A model generated the notes under the pieces. The model did no database searches, was not told the DNA's origin, and saw nothing but the letters and a program-made list of their open reading frames with translations. This document shows, piece after piece, positions 26,818 to 36,035 of a stretch of 64,000 nucleotides of DNA. Where the stretch lies: positions 496,001 through 560,000 of the forward strand of contig NZ_CP012677.1 of assembly GCF_001294625.1 (NCBI RefSeq), written 5' to 3'. Within the stretch, counting starts at the first letter, position 1, and each line of letters begins with the position of its first letter. A program made the position numbers and the translations under genes. Source of the stretch: Arthrobacter alpinus (GTDB lineage Bacteria > Actinomycetota > Actinomycetes > Actinomycetales > Micrococcaceae).

Positions 26818-29046
26818 CTACACCGTGGCGAGATCCTTGCCCGTCTCCGGTTCTGACGCTGAGCCCGACTCCGGTTCTGATTTCGAATCTGACGCTGAGC
26901 TAGGCGTCGGACCGGCCGCTGCAGGCTCGTCGTCGAAGGGGTGCAATTCGGTGCGCGGTGGCTTGATCGCGTCGATGATGGCGAGCAGTATCAGGGACCC
27001 GACGCCCCAGATCCCGAACGTCAGCAGGTGATGTGCCACAGTGTCGCCACCGAAGTACAGGATTGATCGGACAGCTTCCACTCCGGCTGGCATGGGCAGG
27101 ATGTCATGCAATACCCGGAAGATGGCCGGCTCCATATAGACGGAGAGTCCGCCACCGGAGGCCGGTATGCCAATCAGCAGTAGGATGCCGATGGCCGGGA
27201 TGATGGACAGCATGCCGATGAGGCGCTCAATCACCGCCGAGAACATGGCAACGCTGAAGACCGAGAGAGCGCCCACGCCCCACAACTGCCAGAAATGGCC
27301 GTCAACGCTGCCGGTGATGGGTCCGGCAATCAGCCACAGGACCGCAGAAATAAACACCGACCAGGCGGCGACGATCGGCACGAGCCTGCGTAAGGGGCGC
27401 GAGGATGGTGCTGCGCTCGAGCCAACGATGATGATCATGAAGCCCGCTAGCATCCACCCCATGGCGAGGTACATGCTCACTGAACCCATGTTGTCGTTAG
27501 AGTGCAGCGGAGCCAGTTCATGCTTTACCAGCTCGAGCTTCTGCGCGGCGGCGATCTGGCCGAACACGTTGCTAACCACTTGTTGTGCGCTTGATCCGCC
27601 GGCCTGATTGGTGAGCAAGATTGCTTCAGGTTTGTCTGCAGAGGGAAGGATGAAGGCAGCGGTGACGGTGCGGTCCTGCACCTGAGTATTTGCTACCTCG
27701 ACCGAGTCAAGGGCACGTAGGTCAAACAGGCCCGGCATCTTTTCGCTGAGCCCGTCAACAGTTTGCTGGGCCTGGGCGACCGTGGATCCGACAATCGAGA
27801 TGGGCATGTTCTGGGGAGCAGGTGCGGACATGGCGCCGAGCATGGCGGAGATCATCATGACTACCATTCCCAGTGGGAAGAGCAGCAGGGCTCCGTAACG
27901 CCAGAATCGGCTCTTGGGTCGCGGCCCGCCGTGCAGTGATGGAATGGTGGGCTTGGGGCCGGTGGCGTTGGGCTTGCGGCGACTTTTGAGTGCATCAGCA
28001 CCCAGGGTCAGCAGCAAGGCCAGCACACCACCGACGATCAAGACCATCACGTGGCGCCAAACCCCGGCGCCATCAAAATACAGGACCGAACGCAGGGCCT
28101 CGCCAATGGCTGGGGTCGGTAAGAAGGAATGCAAGAAGGCGTAGAAGCTGGGCATGGTGTGCACGGACAGACTCAGATTGGAGGCCGGCATGCCCAGCAC
28201 CGTCAACAACAGCAGGGCGGCGATGACGGCCATCGGGCCCAAGAAGCGCGTGAGCAGTAACTGCACGGCTCCAATCGAGAAGACGCCCAACCAGGCAATG
28301 CCCAGAACTGGCAGTGTGTGGCCCTCAATCACGCCAAGGATGGGCCCCGTAACAGCCCAGACAATGCCAGCAACCAGTGCCGCCCAGCCAGCCAGCAAGG
28401 GGATGGCCCTGCGGAAACGCAAGAGTTCCGGTGAGTTGGAGAGCACCATGCTAAAGGGTAGATACCCGGCCATCACCAAGGCGGTTGCCATGAACATGGC
28501 ACCCAAACCGGCGATGTCGGTTGACGGGAGCGGGACGAGGTCCTGGGCTTGCAGTGTCAAACCCTCGGCTAGCACCTGGGGGACCAGCATGGCCCTGACC
28601 ACGGAAGCTTGAGAAGAGCCCGCTGCACTCGCCGTGTAGACAGCGGCCGTGCCATCAGCGATGGACACGGCTCCGGAGACTTCGCGGTCAATCACAAGCT
28701 GGCGAGCATCTTCGACGGAGTCGACCATGCGGATGGCGACGGCGTCAGGATTCGACGCCACGAGGGAACCGATGAACTGGTTGGCCTGAGCGGAGGTGCC
28801 CACTATGGCAATCGGCATATTGTTCGGCGCGGGAGCGTGCATGGTACCCAAGTAGCCGGTAATCATCATGCCCACCATGATCAGTGGCATCGCGAACATG
28901 GCTACATAGCGCCCAATGGTCTCTGCCCTAGCCCTTTTCGCTGCGGCTGCGGCTGTTGCGCCTTCGGGTGAGAGTTCGACGGCGTCATTCTCGGGATAGC
29001 CGTCGCCGGGGGGCTTGGTGGTAGGTTGGGGGGACTTTTTGTTCAA
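26818..29046 (-). CDS. Tandemly duplicated YhgE/ABC-2-like membrane protein
   Basis: This 742-residue protein consists of two homologous halves (about residues 45-355 and 380-700). Each has one membrane helix, an extracytoplasmic domain of about 150 residues, and then roughly five helices. Matching blocks are APAPNNMPIAIVG versus APAPQNMPISIVG right after the first helix, and LPTPAIGEALRSVLYFDG versus LPMPAGVEAVRSILYFGG before the last helix. This architecture is that of YhgE/Pip-like or ABC-2 type transporter subunits, which are normally single units. The start is TTG at 29046 with AGGAG seven bases upstream. The C-terminal tail is rich in Ser, Glu and Pro. It is divergent from a TetR regulator, which suggests an efflux or envelope-export role controlled by an unknown ligand. 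No ATPase gene is adjacent. Confidence 0.85.
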   Translation of the reverse strand: MNKKSPQPTTKPPGDGYPENDAVELSPEGATAAAAAKRARAETIGRYVAMFAMPLIMVGMMITGYLGTMHAPAPNNMPIAIVGTSAQANQFIGSLVASNPDAVAIRMVDSVEDARQLVIDREVSGAVSIADGTAAVYTASAAGSSQASVVRAMLVPQVLAEGLTLQAQDLVPLPSTDIAGLGAMFMATALVMAGYLPFSMVLSNSPELLRFRRAIPLLAGWAALVAGIVWAVTGPILGVIEGHTLPVLGIAWLGVFSIGAVQLLLTRFLGPMAVIAALLLLTVLGMPASNLSLSVHTMPSFYAFLHSFLPTPAIGEALRSVLYFDGAGVWRHVMVLIVGGVLALLLTLGADALKSRRKPNATGPKPTIPSLHGGPRPKSRFWRYGALLLFPLGMVVMMISAMLGAMSAPAPQNMPISIVGSTVAQAQQTVDGLSEKMPGLFDLRALDSVEVANTQVQDRTVTAAFILPSADKPEAILLTNQAGGSSAQQVVSNVFGQIAAAQKLELVKHELAPLHSNDNMGSVSMYLAMGWMLAGFMIIIVGSSAAPSSRPLRRLVPIVAAWSVFISAVLWLIAGPITGSVDGHFWQLWGVGALSVFSVAMFSAVIERLIGMLSIIPAIGILLLIGIPASGGGLSVYMEPAIFRVLHDILPMPAGVEAVRSILYFGGDTVAHHLLTFGIWGVGSLILLAIIDAIKPPRTELHPFDDEPAAAGPTPSSASDSKSEPESGSASEPETGKDLATV

Positions 29047-29150
29047 CGTCTAGCTCCTGAGTGTCGCGTGAGTATGCGGGCTTGTGACAGGTTCATCGAA
29101 GTGGCTGCCTGTGTAGCCTGGCCTGTGGTTGGATAAGCCAACAGTCTCAC

Positions 29151-29170
29151 TTTACGCCACGTGGCGTAAA
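29151..29170. promoter_or_regulatory. 20-bp perfect palindrome, candidate TetR operator
   Basis: TTTACGCCACGTGGCGTAAA is a perfect 20-bp palindrome in the gap between the divergent YhgE-like and TetR genes. It lies 104 bases from the first start codon and 79 bases from the second. Size and position fit binding of a TetR dimer pair controlling both promoters. Confidence 0.8.
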
Positions 29171-29249
29171 AAAGAAAAGTGAGGCAGACTGGTACGTGGT
29201 CATCGGCATCTTTGCCTTGCCATTGAACAACGATGAAAGAGAATCTCGC

Positions 29250-29909
29250 ATGGGACGGCACAGTGACAAGGCGCGGGAAGTCCTGCTGGATACCGCGGCT
29301 GAGCTCTTCGCCCTCCACGGCATCGATGCCGTGTCCAACCGTCGGATTACCGAGCATGCCGGCACCGCTAACCATTCTGCGATCGCTTACCACTTTGGCG
29401 ATCGGGAGGGACTGTTACGGGCGCTGCTCAGCCGCCACCTTCAGGAGATGAACCGTCGCCGTGCCGTCATGATATCCAAGGTGGCGGATGACGCTGACCT
29501 CACGGACATCCTGGCCTGCATGATCTTGCCCTGGATTCAGTATTTGGCAGATCGGCCCGTGACCAGCTGGCATGCACGTTTTTTGTTTCAAGTACGCACC
29601 ATTCCATCCATGACAGATGTTCTGAAAGCTTCGGCTGGACTAAATCCCGAAGTTGAAGCGTTGACGCATCGCTTGGAGTCTGCGCTGGGGCATTTGCCGT
29701 CGTCGGTGGTGCGGGGGAGAGCTGCGATCCTGGGGCCCATGGTCCTGGGAAGCTGCGCCGCCTATGAAGAGCGCGTGCAGAAGGGGGAGAAATCCAACTG
29801 GACGGGGGTAGGTTACTTCCTGATCGACTCGTGTGCGGGCATGCTCGCAGCGCCTGTAACCCACCCGGACGAGTACGTCACCTTCACCGAGGAGGCGTTT
29901 CTTCTCTAG
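29250..29909 (+). CDS. TetR/AcrR family transcriptional regulator
   Basis: A 219-residue regulator. The N-terminal helix-turn-helix is clear: AREVLLDTAAELFALHGIDAVSNRRITEHAGTANHSAIAYHFGDREGLLRALL. The C-terminal ligand-binding domain is not family-specific to the eye. The frame is open to 29196, but the ATG at 29250 behind GAAAGAG gives the usual N-terminus MGRHSDKAREVLL. It is divergent from the duplicated YhgE-like membrane protein, with a 20-bp palindrome between them, so autoregulation and repression of that gene are likely. Confidence 0.92.
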   Translation: MGRHSDKAREVLLDTAAELFALHGIDAVSNRRITEHAGTANHSAIAYHFGDREGLLRALLSRHLQEMNRRRAVMISKVADDADLTDILACMILPWIQYLADRPVTSWHARFLFQVRTIPSMTDVLKASAGLNPEVEALTHRLESALGHLPSSVVRGRAAILGPMVLGSCAAYEERVQKGEKSNWTGVGYFLIDSCAGMLAAPVTHPDEYVTFTEEAFLL

Positions 29910-29929
29910 ATGTCCGCGCTTGGCAGAGC

Positions 29930-30592
29930 CTAGCCCCGGTACAGTGCCGCCTGCACCCTTGACTGCAAGCCCAGCTTCGAGAGCGTCCGTGACATATGGG
30001 TCTTGACCGTGGCCTCGGAAATCCCCAGCCGCCGCCCGATCGAATAGTTACTCAGGCCCTCGCTCAGACAATCAAAAACTTCCCGTTCCCGCTCCGTGAG
30101 CAAGTCCAGCAGAGACGGTTCAGGGCGCGACCCGATCCCGCCGCCGTGGCTGAGCGCTGCGTCGATGATCCTGGCTGTGACTTCCGGTGCAATGACCTGG
30201 TCCCCGTCGTGGACGCGTCGTATCGCCTCGGTGATGGCGCCCGGGTCGGCACTTTTGAGCAGGAAACCAGCTGCCCCGGCGCGCAGTGCCCCGAACAAGT
30301 ACGAATCATGGTCAAAGGTGGTCAACACCAGCACCTTGGCCAGGCCCTGGCCACAAATGAGCTCCGTTGCGGCCACACCGTCCATGACGGGCATGCGCAA
30401 GTCCATCAGGACGACGTCGGGCCGGAGCGTGCGTGCCATGCCCAGGGCACTGGCGCCGTCACCTGCCTCACCTACCACTTCCATGTCAGAGGCAGTGTCA
30501 ATAACCATGCGCATGCCCAAACGGATGGCGGCATGGTCATCGGCGAGCAACAGGGAGATCCGGGGCTGCGTGGTACCTGGGGATGGTGTCAT
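29930..30592 (-). CDS. NarL/LuxR-type response regulator
   Basis: A 220-residue two-component regulator. The receiver domain (about residues 11-125) has the acidic pocket in LLADDHAAIR, the phospho-acceptor Asp in VVLMDLRMPVMDG, the Thr in VLVLTTFD and the Lys in GFLLKSA. A LuxR-type helix-turn-helix follows (LTEREREVFDCLSEGLSNYSIGRRLGISEATVKTHMSRTLSKLGL). The start overlaps the stop of the histidine kinase gene by four bases (ATGA), so the pair is cotranscribed and coupled. Targets are unknown. Confidence 0.95.
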   Translation of the reverse strand: MTPSPGTTQPRISLLLADDHAAIRLGMRMVIDTASDMEVVGEAGDGASALGMARTLRPDVVLMDLRMPVMDGVAATELICGQGLAKVLVLTTFDHDSYLFGALRAGAAGFLLKSADPGAITEAIRRVHDGDQVIAPEVTARIIDAALSHGGGIGSRPEPSLLDLLTEREREVFDCLSEGLSNYSIGRRLGISEATVKTHMSRTLSKLGLQSRVQAALYRG

Positions 30593-31953
30593 GACGGGTC
30601 AACTTCAGAGGGGTTCGGCAGCCGAAGCAGCACTTTCCACTGCCCCCCGGCTGCTCCGGCGGTGATGGATCCGCCGGCGTGGGCGGCCCGGAAATGCATG
30701 CTGGGAATGCCGGTTCCGGACCCGGGGCCCGCAGCTGTGCCGTCGACTGTGCTGTCAGCTGTGCCGTCGACTGTGCCGTCCGGTGTGCTGTCGGCTGTGC
30801 CGGGCGCAGAGTTGGGCAGCGGGTTGCTCACCACCAACAGCACCTCATCGCCACGGCCGGGACCACGGCTGGGACCACCGCCGTGGGCTAGGCTCACCAC
30901 GATTTCCACAGGCTGGCCCGGTGCGTGTTTCGCGGCGTTGACGAGGGCCTCGGCGGCTATCCGGTAGAGGGCGGTTTGGACCGGCGGCGGCAGGTGAGCG
31001 CCGCCGCCGGGCAGGGAATTTTCCAGCCGCACGTCCCGGCCGGCACTGCGGTACGCTCCCACGAGTTCGGCCAGATCCTCGAGTTCCCCAGTGGATTCCG
31101 GCGCGGCGCCGGTGTGCAGCAGCCGGATCATGGCGTTGAGCTCGTCTAATCCGGCCACGCTCTCAGCCCTGATGCGGCGCAGCAGGACGGTGCTGGGGGC
31201 AGTGGCAGTAGGAGTAGCCATGTGCAGTGCGGCCCCGGACTGCAAGGCGATGGCCGAAAGTCGGGCCGAGATGACGTCGTGGAGTTCGCGCGCCATATGC
31301 TGGCGTTCCCGCTCCAGGGCGAGATCGTGGCTGCTACGTTCAGCCAGCAACCGCTGCCGGGCCGCGTCCTGGACGGCATCGGCGCGGGCCGATTCGCTCG
31401 CCGCCAGTTGATTTGCCTTGCGCAGATTGCCCGCCCATTCCACCGGGGTCAACAAAGTGACAACGGCAATGACTGCGGCGGTGACGGTTGCGGCAGCGCT
31501 GCGGGAGACGGTGAAGGCCGCCACCAGCAGCAGGACAGCCAAGACCCAGGCACTGCGGGCTGCCAGCTGGGACGCGCGGGGGGAGCCAAACAGCACGAGT
31601 GAAAAGAAGAACTCAAAGGCCAGGACAAAAGCCCCGGAATGCCCGGCGAGTACAAAAGCAACCGCAGCGCTTCCACACAACCATGCCATTGTCAGGGGTC
31701 GGGCGCGCCGCAACAGGACACCTGTGCAGCCCGCCACGGCGATGACTGGCCAGGCGGACGCGAAAGCCGCCACCTGGAGCTCGCCGAAGGACCTCAGGTT
31801 GAGTTCGGCCAAAAGCCAAAACACGACAAAATAGCCGCCGGCCAGTGCCATGTCCTGAACATGGATTGTCGCCATGCTGCGAACATCCATGCGCCGCCAA
31901 CGGTTTAACAGGCGAACAGGCACCGCGACGGCGGCGGTTGTCGTGTTTTCCAT
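30589..31953 (-). CDS. NarL-type sensor histidine kinase with repeat insertion near the ATP lid
   Basis: A 454-residue membrane kinase. Five or six hydrophobic helices occupy the first 170 residues with no large extracytoplasmic sensor loop. The HisKA_3 dimerisation segment is RQHMARELHDVISARLSAIALQSG with the phospho-His in LHDV. The HATPase domain follows, with N-box region ALVNAAKHAPG and G-loop GTGIPSM. Between these, around residues 385-420, is a low-complexity stretch of Thr/Asp/Gly repeats encoded by a 24-bp-period DNA repeat (30733-30805). The start ATG at 31953 (GGAAGAT upstream) is preferred over the frame to 32010. It is divergent from the GAP-family gene. The signal is unknown. 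Confidence 0.9.
   Translation of the reverse strand: MENTTTAAVAVPVRLLNRWRRMDVRSMATIHVQDMALAGGYFVVFWLLAELNLRSFGELQVAAFASAWPVIAVAGCTGVLLRRARPLTMAWLCGSAAVAFVLAGHSGAFVLAFEFFFSLVLFGSPRASQLAARSAWVLAVLLLVAAFTVSRSAAATVTAAVIAVVTLLTPVEWAGNLRKANQLAASESARADAVQDAARQRLLAERSSHDLALERERQHMARELHDVISARLSAIALQSGAALHMATPTATAPSTVLLRRIRAESVAGLDELNAMIRLLHTGAAPESTGELEDLAELVGAYRSAGRDVRLENSLPGGGAHLPPPVQTALYRIAAEALVNAAKHAPGQPVEIVVSLAHGGGPSRGPGRGDEVLLVVSNPLPNSAPGTADSTPDGTVDGTADSTVDGTAAGPGSGTGIPSMHFRAAHAGGSITAGAAGGQWKVLLRLPNPSEVDPS
30733..30805. repeat. In-frame 24-bp-period repeat inside the histidine kinase gene
   Basis: A 19-bp identical segment occurs at 30733-30751 and 30757-30775, a period of 24 bases, followed by degenerate copies to about 30805. 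The period is a multiple of three, so changes in copy number add or remove eight-residue DST(x)DGT(x)-like units without a frameshift. The repeat lies in the ATP-binding domain. Confidence 0.8.
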
Positions 31954-32079
31954 GAACCCATCTTCCGCCGCGCAGTTCCCCTCAGGCAAGCCAACCGCGG
32001 CGCCATACAACTAAGGTATGACCCGCAGCTGCCCCCGATGGCCGACGCCGGGTGTGCGCACGTTTGGCACGCTGGGAAC

Positions 32080-32844
32080 ATGACGATTGCAATTTATGCT
32101 CAGTTGGCGGTTTTGGCCCTCATCGACAGCACCAGCATAGGGACCTTGCTGATTCCGCTCTGGCTGTTGCTGCGCCCCGATGCCCGGCGGGTGGCGCCAC
32201 GGATACTTCTCTACTTGGGCGTATTGGCCGGGTTCTACCTGTTGATCGGCATTGCGGTGCTCGGTGGTGCTGGCTGGGTGCTCAGCGGGCTCGGCGCCGA
32301 TTCGCTTACGCATCTCCCCGCCGTCCAATGGGGCATGGTCCTGGCCGGTGGCGCCATGCTGGCCTACTCCCTGTTTGCCGGTTCGGGCAAAAAGCCGGCG
32401 AAGGTCGTGGCGGGCGCACCGGGTGCAGACGTCGCGGAGGTGACGGCGACCGAACAAAAGTGGCAATCGCGCCTGGCCGCGGCGCTGCGCAGCCCCGGCG
32501 GCATGGTGACCCTGGCGCTGCTTGCCGGACTGTTGGAACTGCCGACCATGCTGCCGTATCTGGCCGCGATCGGTTTGCTGGCCAATGCAACCCTGGCACT
32601 GCCGGTCGAGATCACCATCCTGACCCTGTACTGCCTGCTCATGCTGCTTCCGGCACTCGCACTGCTGGTGCTCCGTGTGGCATTGGGTGCCCGGCTGGAT
32701 CCGCTGCTGCTTCGCATCAGCAGCAAAATGGGCAAGTTCGCTGGCGAAACCCTGCTGTGGGTTGTGGGCATCGTCGGGTTCTTGCTGCTGCGCGCGGGCT
32801 TGTCCGCGGTGGCGCCGCTTGCCCCGTGGAACCCCTTTAAGTAA
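32080..32844 (+). CDS. GAP-family (Sap, sulfolipid-1-addressing-protein-like) membrane protein
   Basis: A 254-residue protein with six predicted membrane helices. It opens QLAVLALIDSTSIGTLLIPLWLLLRP, the characteristic start of the GAP family of LysE-superfamily-like proteins, and has a hydrophilic central loop (about residues 105-145) before LALLAGLLELPTMLPYLAAIGLL. Mycobacterial relatives take part in glycolipid export; the role here is unknown. The ATG at 32080 is preferred over the frame to 32038 because it gives the conserved N-terminus. It is divergent from the histidine kinase across about 125 bases, so it may be a target of that system, which is inference. Confidence 0.82.
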   Translation: MTIAIYAQLAVLALIDSTSIGTLLIPLWLLLRPDARRVAPRILLYLGVLAGFYLLIGIAVLGGAGWVLSGLGADSLTHLPAVQWGMVLAGGAMLAYSLFAGSGKKPAKVVAGAPGADVAEVTATEQKWQSRLAAALRSPGGMVTLALLAGLLELPTMLPYLAAIGLLANATLALPVEITILTLYCLLMLLPALALLVLRVALGARLDPLLLRISSKMGKFAGETLLWVVGIVGFLLLRAGLSAVAPLAPWNPFK

Positions 32845-32928
32845 CGACCCGGCAGACGCCCTGTGGCGCCCGTTCGCCGGTGGTGGAAGATGCTCGGCAG
32901 GACCTGCACAATTTGAGAGAATGGATAC

Positions 32929-33537
32929 ATGACTTCTCTTGGAACCGGCAAAATGTCCAAACCCAGCAAGTTCACCGGCCTAGGCACCGTCGTGCTGGCC
33001 ATCGTGTTCTTGGTGGCCATCGTGTTTGCCGCAAACAACAGCACGGTGCTGGGCTGGGTCATCGCCGCGATCGCCTTCGGCTGGCTGGCCCTCTCCACGG
33101 CCGTCTATATCGGCGTCCACAAGGCGGCCGCCTTTGGTGCCCGTCAGGTAGCCCTGGCCCAGGCCCAGATGGCGCAGCACAACAGTGCCAATGCCCCGGC
33201 CGACGGCGGCACCTACCTGGTGAACGACGACGCCGGGTCCCGTTCCGGTGCCAAGGCTCAGCAGCTCAAACTTGACCACTCGTTCAAGATCATCAGCGTC
33301 CAGGTTGGGGTGGTCAACGAGTACCTTGGCAAGGACGACGCCATGGTGGCCCGGGCCCTGGAAACCATCGACATCACCGCCCGCAACGGCCGCGGCATGA
33401 TCAACCCGAACTGGGAAGCTCAAGAGGCGAAGATGGACGCCGCCATGGAGAAGAAAAACGCGGCCCGTGCCGCCGAAGCCCGGACCGCAACACCGGGAGT
33501 CGACGACGAACCCGTAACCGGCGTCGTCGTGGACTAA
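32929..33537 (+). CDS. Conserved hypothetical membrane protein
   Basis: A 202-residue protein with two N-terminal membrane helices (about residues 17-36 and 40-60) and a charged, Ala-rich cytoplasmic part. The latter includes the segment LKLDHSFKIISVQVGVVNEYLGKDDAMVARALETIDITARNGRGMI and an acidic tail. I do not recognise a named family. Start ATG with a GAGAGAATGG context upstream. It stands alone between the GAP-family gene and exonuclease III, 37 bases before the latter, and may be cotranscribed with it. Confidence 0.75.
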   Translation: MTSLGTGKMSKPSKFTGLGTVVLAIVFLVAIVFAANNSTVLGWVIAAIAFGWLALSTAVYIGVHKAAAFGARQVALAQAQMAQHNSANAPADGGTYLVNDDAGSRSGAKAQQLKLDHSFKIISVQVGVVNEYLGKDDAMVARALETIDITARNGRGMINPNWEAQEAKMDAAMEKKNAARAAEARTATPGVDDEPVTGVVVD

Positions 33538-33574
33538 GGCAGCGAACCGACACGCAACAGGTAAGGTTGAGCAA

Positions 33575-34417
33575 GTGAGCATGGGAACAGAAAACGGTCA
33601 TTTGAGGATCGCAAGCGTCAATGTCAACGGCATCCGTGCCGCCTACAAGCACGGCATGGCCGACTGGCTGGCCGCCCGCGACGTGGACATCTTGTGCCTG
33701 CAAGAAGTCCGGGCACCCGATGCCATTGTTGAGGGTTTCCTGGGCGAGGACTGGCACCTCTTGCACGCTGAGGCCGAGGCCAAGGGACGTGCCGGTGTCT
33801 TGATCGCCACGCGCAAGGACTCCCTGGCGCCGGTTGCCACGCGTCTGGGCATTGGTGAGGACTACTTCGCCACCACCGGGCGCTGGGTTGAAGCCGACTA
33901 CGCCCTGACGGGCTCAGACGGCACGCCCACCACGCTGACCGTGGTTAGCGCCTACGTCCACTCCGGCGAGGTTGGCACACCCAAACAGGAGGACAAATAC
34001 CGCTTCCTGGACACCATGATCACCCGCCTTCCCCAGCTGGCCGCCGCGAGCGACCACGCACTGGTGGTGGGCGACTTGAACGTAGGCCACACAACGTTGG
34101 ACATCAAGAATTGGAAGGGCAATGTGAAGCGCGCAGGCTTTCTGCCCGAGGAACGAGCCTACTTTGACCGCTTCTTTGGCGAGGAGATCGGTTTCAAGGA
34201 CGTGGCCCGCGAGCTGGCCGGCGACGTCGACGGGCCTTACACCTGGTGGTCCAACCGCGGCCAGGCGTTCACCAACGACACCGGTTGGCGCATCGACTAC
34301 CACATGGCCACGCCGGGCCTGGCTGCCCTGGCGAGCGACGCCGTCGTGGACCGTGCAGCGTCCTACGAATCCCGCTTCTCCGACCACGCACCGCTGGTCG
34401 TCGACTACAAGTTCTAA
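33575..34417 (+). CDS. xthA: Exodeoxyribonuclease III
   Basis: A 280-residue endonuclease/exonuclease/phosphatase-fold enzyme of the ExoIII/AP endonuclease family. Seen are [16 protein letters not shown] (catalytic Asn region), [11 protein letters not shown] (metal-binding Glu), [13 protein letters not shown] (Asp and Asn), [11 protein letters not shown] and the catalytic [10 protein letters not shown]. It repairs abasic sites and trims 3' ends. The GTG at 33575 with AAGG eight bases upstream is taken as start; the ATG at 33581 is possible. trpS follows after 16 bases. Confidence 0.94.
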   Translation: MSMGTENGHLRIASVNVNGIRAAYKHGMADWLAARDVDILCLQEVRAPDAIVEGFLGEDWHLLHAEAEAKGRAGVLIATRKDSLAPVATRLGIGEDYFATTGRWVEADYALTGSDGTPTTLTVVSAYVHSGEVGTPKQEDKYRFLDTMITRLPQLAAASDHALVVGDLNVGHTTLDIKNWKGNVKRAGFLPEERAYFDRFFGEEIGFKDVARELAGDVDGPYTWWSNRGQAFTNDTGWRIDYHMATPGLAALASDAVVDRAASYESRFSDHAPLVVDYKF

Positions 34418-34433
34418 AGGACTCGCCTCTCCC

Positions 34434-35462
34434 ATGACTGATACCACTACCCGTCCCCGTGTTCTTTCCGGCATGCAGCCCTCAGGGGATTCGCTGCACC
34501 TGGGCAACTACTTAGGGGCCCTGGTCAACTGGGTCAAAACGCAGGACGACTACCAGACGCTCTTCTTCATCCCCGACATGCACGCCATCACGGTTATTCA
34601 GGATCCGGCCGAGTTGCGGGAGCGGACACGCAAGACGGCGGCACAGTACATCGCTGGCGGCATCGACGTGGAGAAGTCGGCCCTGTTTGTGCAGTCACAC
34701 GTGCCCGAACACGCCCAGCTGGCTTGGGTGCTGAACTGCATCACCGGGTTCGGTGAGGCGGCACGCATGACGCAGTTCAAGGACAAGTCCGCCAAGGGCG
34801 GCGCGGATGCAGCCAGCGTGGGCTTGTTCACCTACCCCGTCCTGATGGCCGCAGACATTCTGCTGTACCGCCCCCAGGGCGTACCGGTGGGGGACGACCA
34901 GCGCCAGCACGTGGAGCTGGCCCGGGACCTGGCCAAGCGGTTCAACCACCGCTTCGGTGACACTTTCGTGGTGCCGGAGGCGTTCATCCAAAAAGAGGGT
35001 GCGCGCATCTATGACCTGCAAAATCCGACGGCGAAGATGTCCAAGTCCGCGTCGGGGCCCAACGGGCTGATCAATTTGTTGGATGAACCCAAGGTCACCG
35101 CCAAGCGCATCAAGTCGGCCGTCACCGACGCCGACACCGTCATTGCCCACGACCGCGAGGCCAAGCCCGGCGTCACGAACCTGCTGGAAATCCTCTCCAC
35201 GTTGACGGGGACGCCGGTGGAGACGCTGGTGTCCGGGTACGACGGCAAAATGTACGGCCACCTGAAAGCTGATGTGGCCGACGCCGTTGTGTCCCGCCTT
35301 GAGCCCATCCGGGCACGCACACTTGAGCTCCTTGACGATCCCGCCGAATTGGACTCCCTGCTGGCCAAGGGTGCGGCGAAGGCCCGGGAGATTGCGTCGG
35401 TGACGCTGGCGGACGTGTACGCCAAGGTTGGTTTCTTGCCGCCGCTCGGGACGGTTGGATAA
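34434..35462 (+). CDS. trpS: Tryptophanyl-tRNA synthetase
   Basis: A 342-residue class I aminoacyl-tRNA synthetase. The HIGH-type motif lies in [17 protein letters not shown] and the KMSKS loop in [13 protein letters not shown], with the TrpRS segment [31 protein letters not shown] between them. A longer frame from 34164 is antisense-like noise over the xth gene; the ATG at 34434 gives the normal length. It charges tRNA-Trp in the cytoplasm. The 2H phosphoesterase gene starts three bases after the stop and may be cotranscribed. Confidence 0.97.
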   Translation: MTDTTTRPRVLSGMQPSGDSLHLGNYLGALVNWVKTQDDYQTLFFIPDMHAITVIQDPAELRERTRKTAAQYIAGGIDVEKSALFVQSHVPEHAQLAWVLNCITGFGEAARMTQFKDKSAKGGADAASVGLFTYPVLMAADILLYRPQGVPVGDDQRQHVELARDLAKRFNHRFGDTFVVPEAFIQKEGARIYDLQNPTAKMSKSASGPNGLINLLDEPKVTAKRIKSAVTDADTVIAHDREAKPGVTNLLEILSTLTGTPVETLVSGYDGKMYGHLKADVADAVVSRLEPIRARTLELLDDPAELDSLLAKGAAKAREIASVTLADVYAKVGFLPPLGTVG

Positions 35463-35464
35463 TC

Positions 35465-36022
35465 ATGCCGGGCATTGGCCAGAGCGGGGCGTCACCGGCG
35501 CCCCACCCCGACAGCCTGGGGGTCATCATTTCGATGCCCCCGGCCCTTGCCGCGGAATTACGCGCATGGCGGGAAATGTTCGGCGGCCCCGATGTGGCGG
35601 CGGTTCCCCCTCACATCACCCTGATCTCCGGCCGGGCCACCGGTACCTGGGCGCACGCTGCGGAGCATGTCCGGTCCGTGGCACGGTCCTGGGCGCCCTT
35701 CGAGGTGTCCTTGCGCGGGACCGGAACCTTCGCGCCTATCTCACCGGTGGTCTTCCTGAATCTGGTGGATGGTGTGGATAACTGCCTGGATTTGCATGAG
35801 AGGCTGCTGGACGGGCCGGTGGAGCACCTGCTGGATTTTGTTTTCCATCCCCACCTAACGGTGGCTCACGACCTGGACGCCGAGACCATGGCACGGGCCG
35901 AGCGGGAGATGGCAGATTTTTCGGCCGACTTCCAGGTGCTCAGCATAGGCCTCTACGACTACTCGCACGGCGGCTGGTCACTGTGTGAGGAGTTACCCCT
36001 TGGAAAAGCCGAAGGCGCATAA
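35465..36022 (+). CDS. 2'-5' RNA ligase / 2H phosphoesterase family protein
   Basis: A 185-residue protein with the two HxT motifs that define 2H phosphoesterases: PHITLI near residue 49 and HPHLTVAH near residue 133. Members cleave 2',3'-cyclic phosphates or 2'-5' linkages in RNA; the physiological substrate here is unknown. It is packed directly behind trpS and 13 bases before the YihY gene, so it lies in the same transcription unit. Coupling to tRNA metabolism is suggested by the trpS linkage only. Confidence 0.88.
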   Translation: MPGIGQSGASPAPHPDSLGVIISMPPALAAELRAWREMFGGPDVAAVPPHITLISGRATGTWAHAAEHVRSVARSWAPFEVSLRGTGTFAPISPVVFLNLVDGVDNCLDLHERLLDGPVEHLLDFVFHPHLTVAHDLDAETMARAEREMADFSADFQVLSIGLYDYSHGGWSLCEELPLGKAEGA

Positions 36023-36035
36023 GGAGGTTATGACA

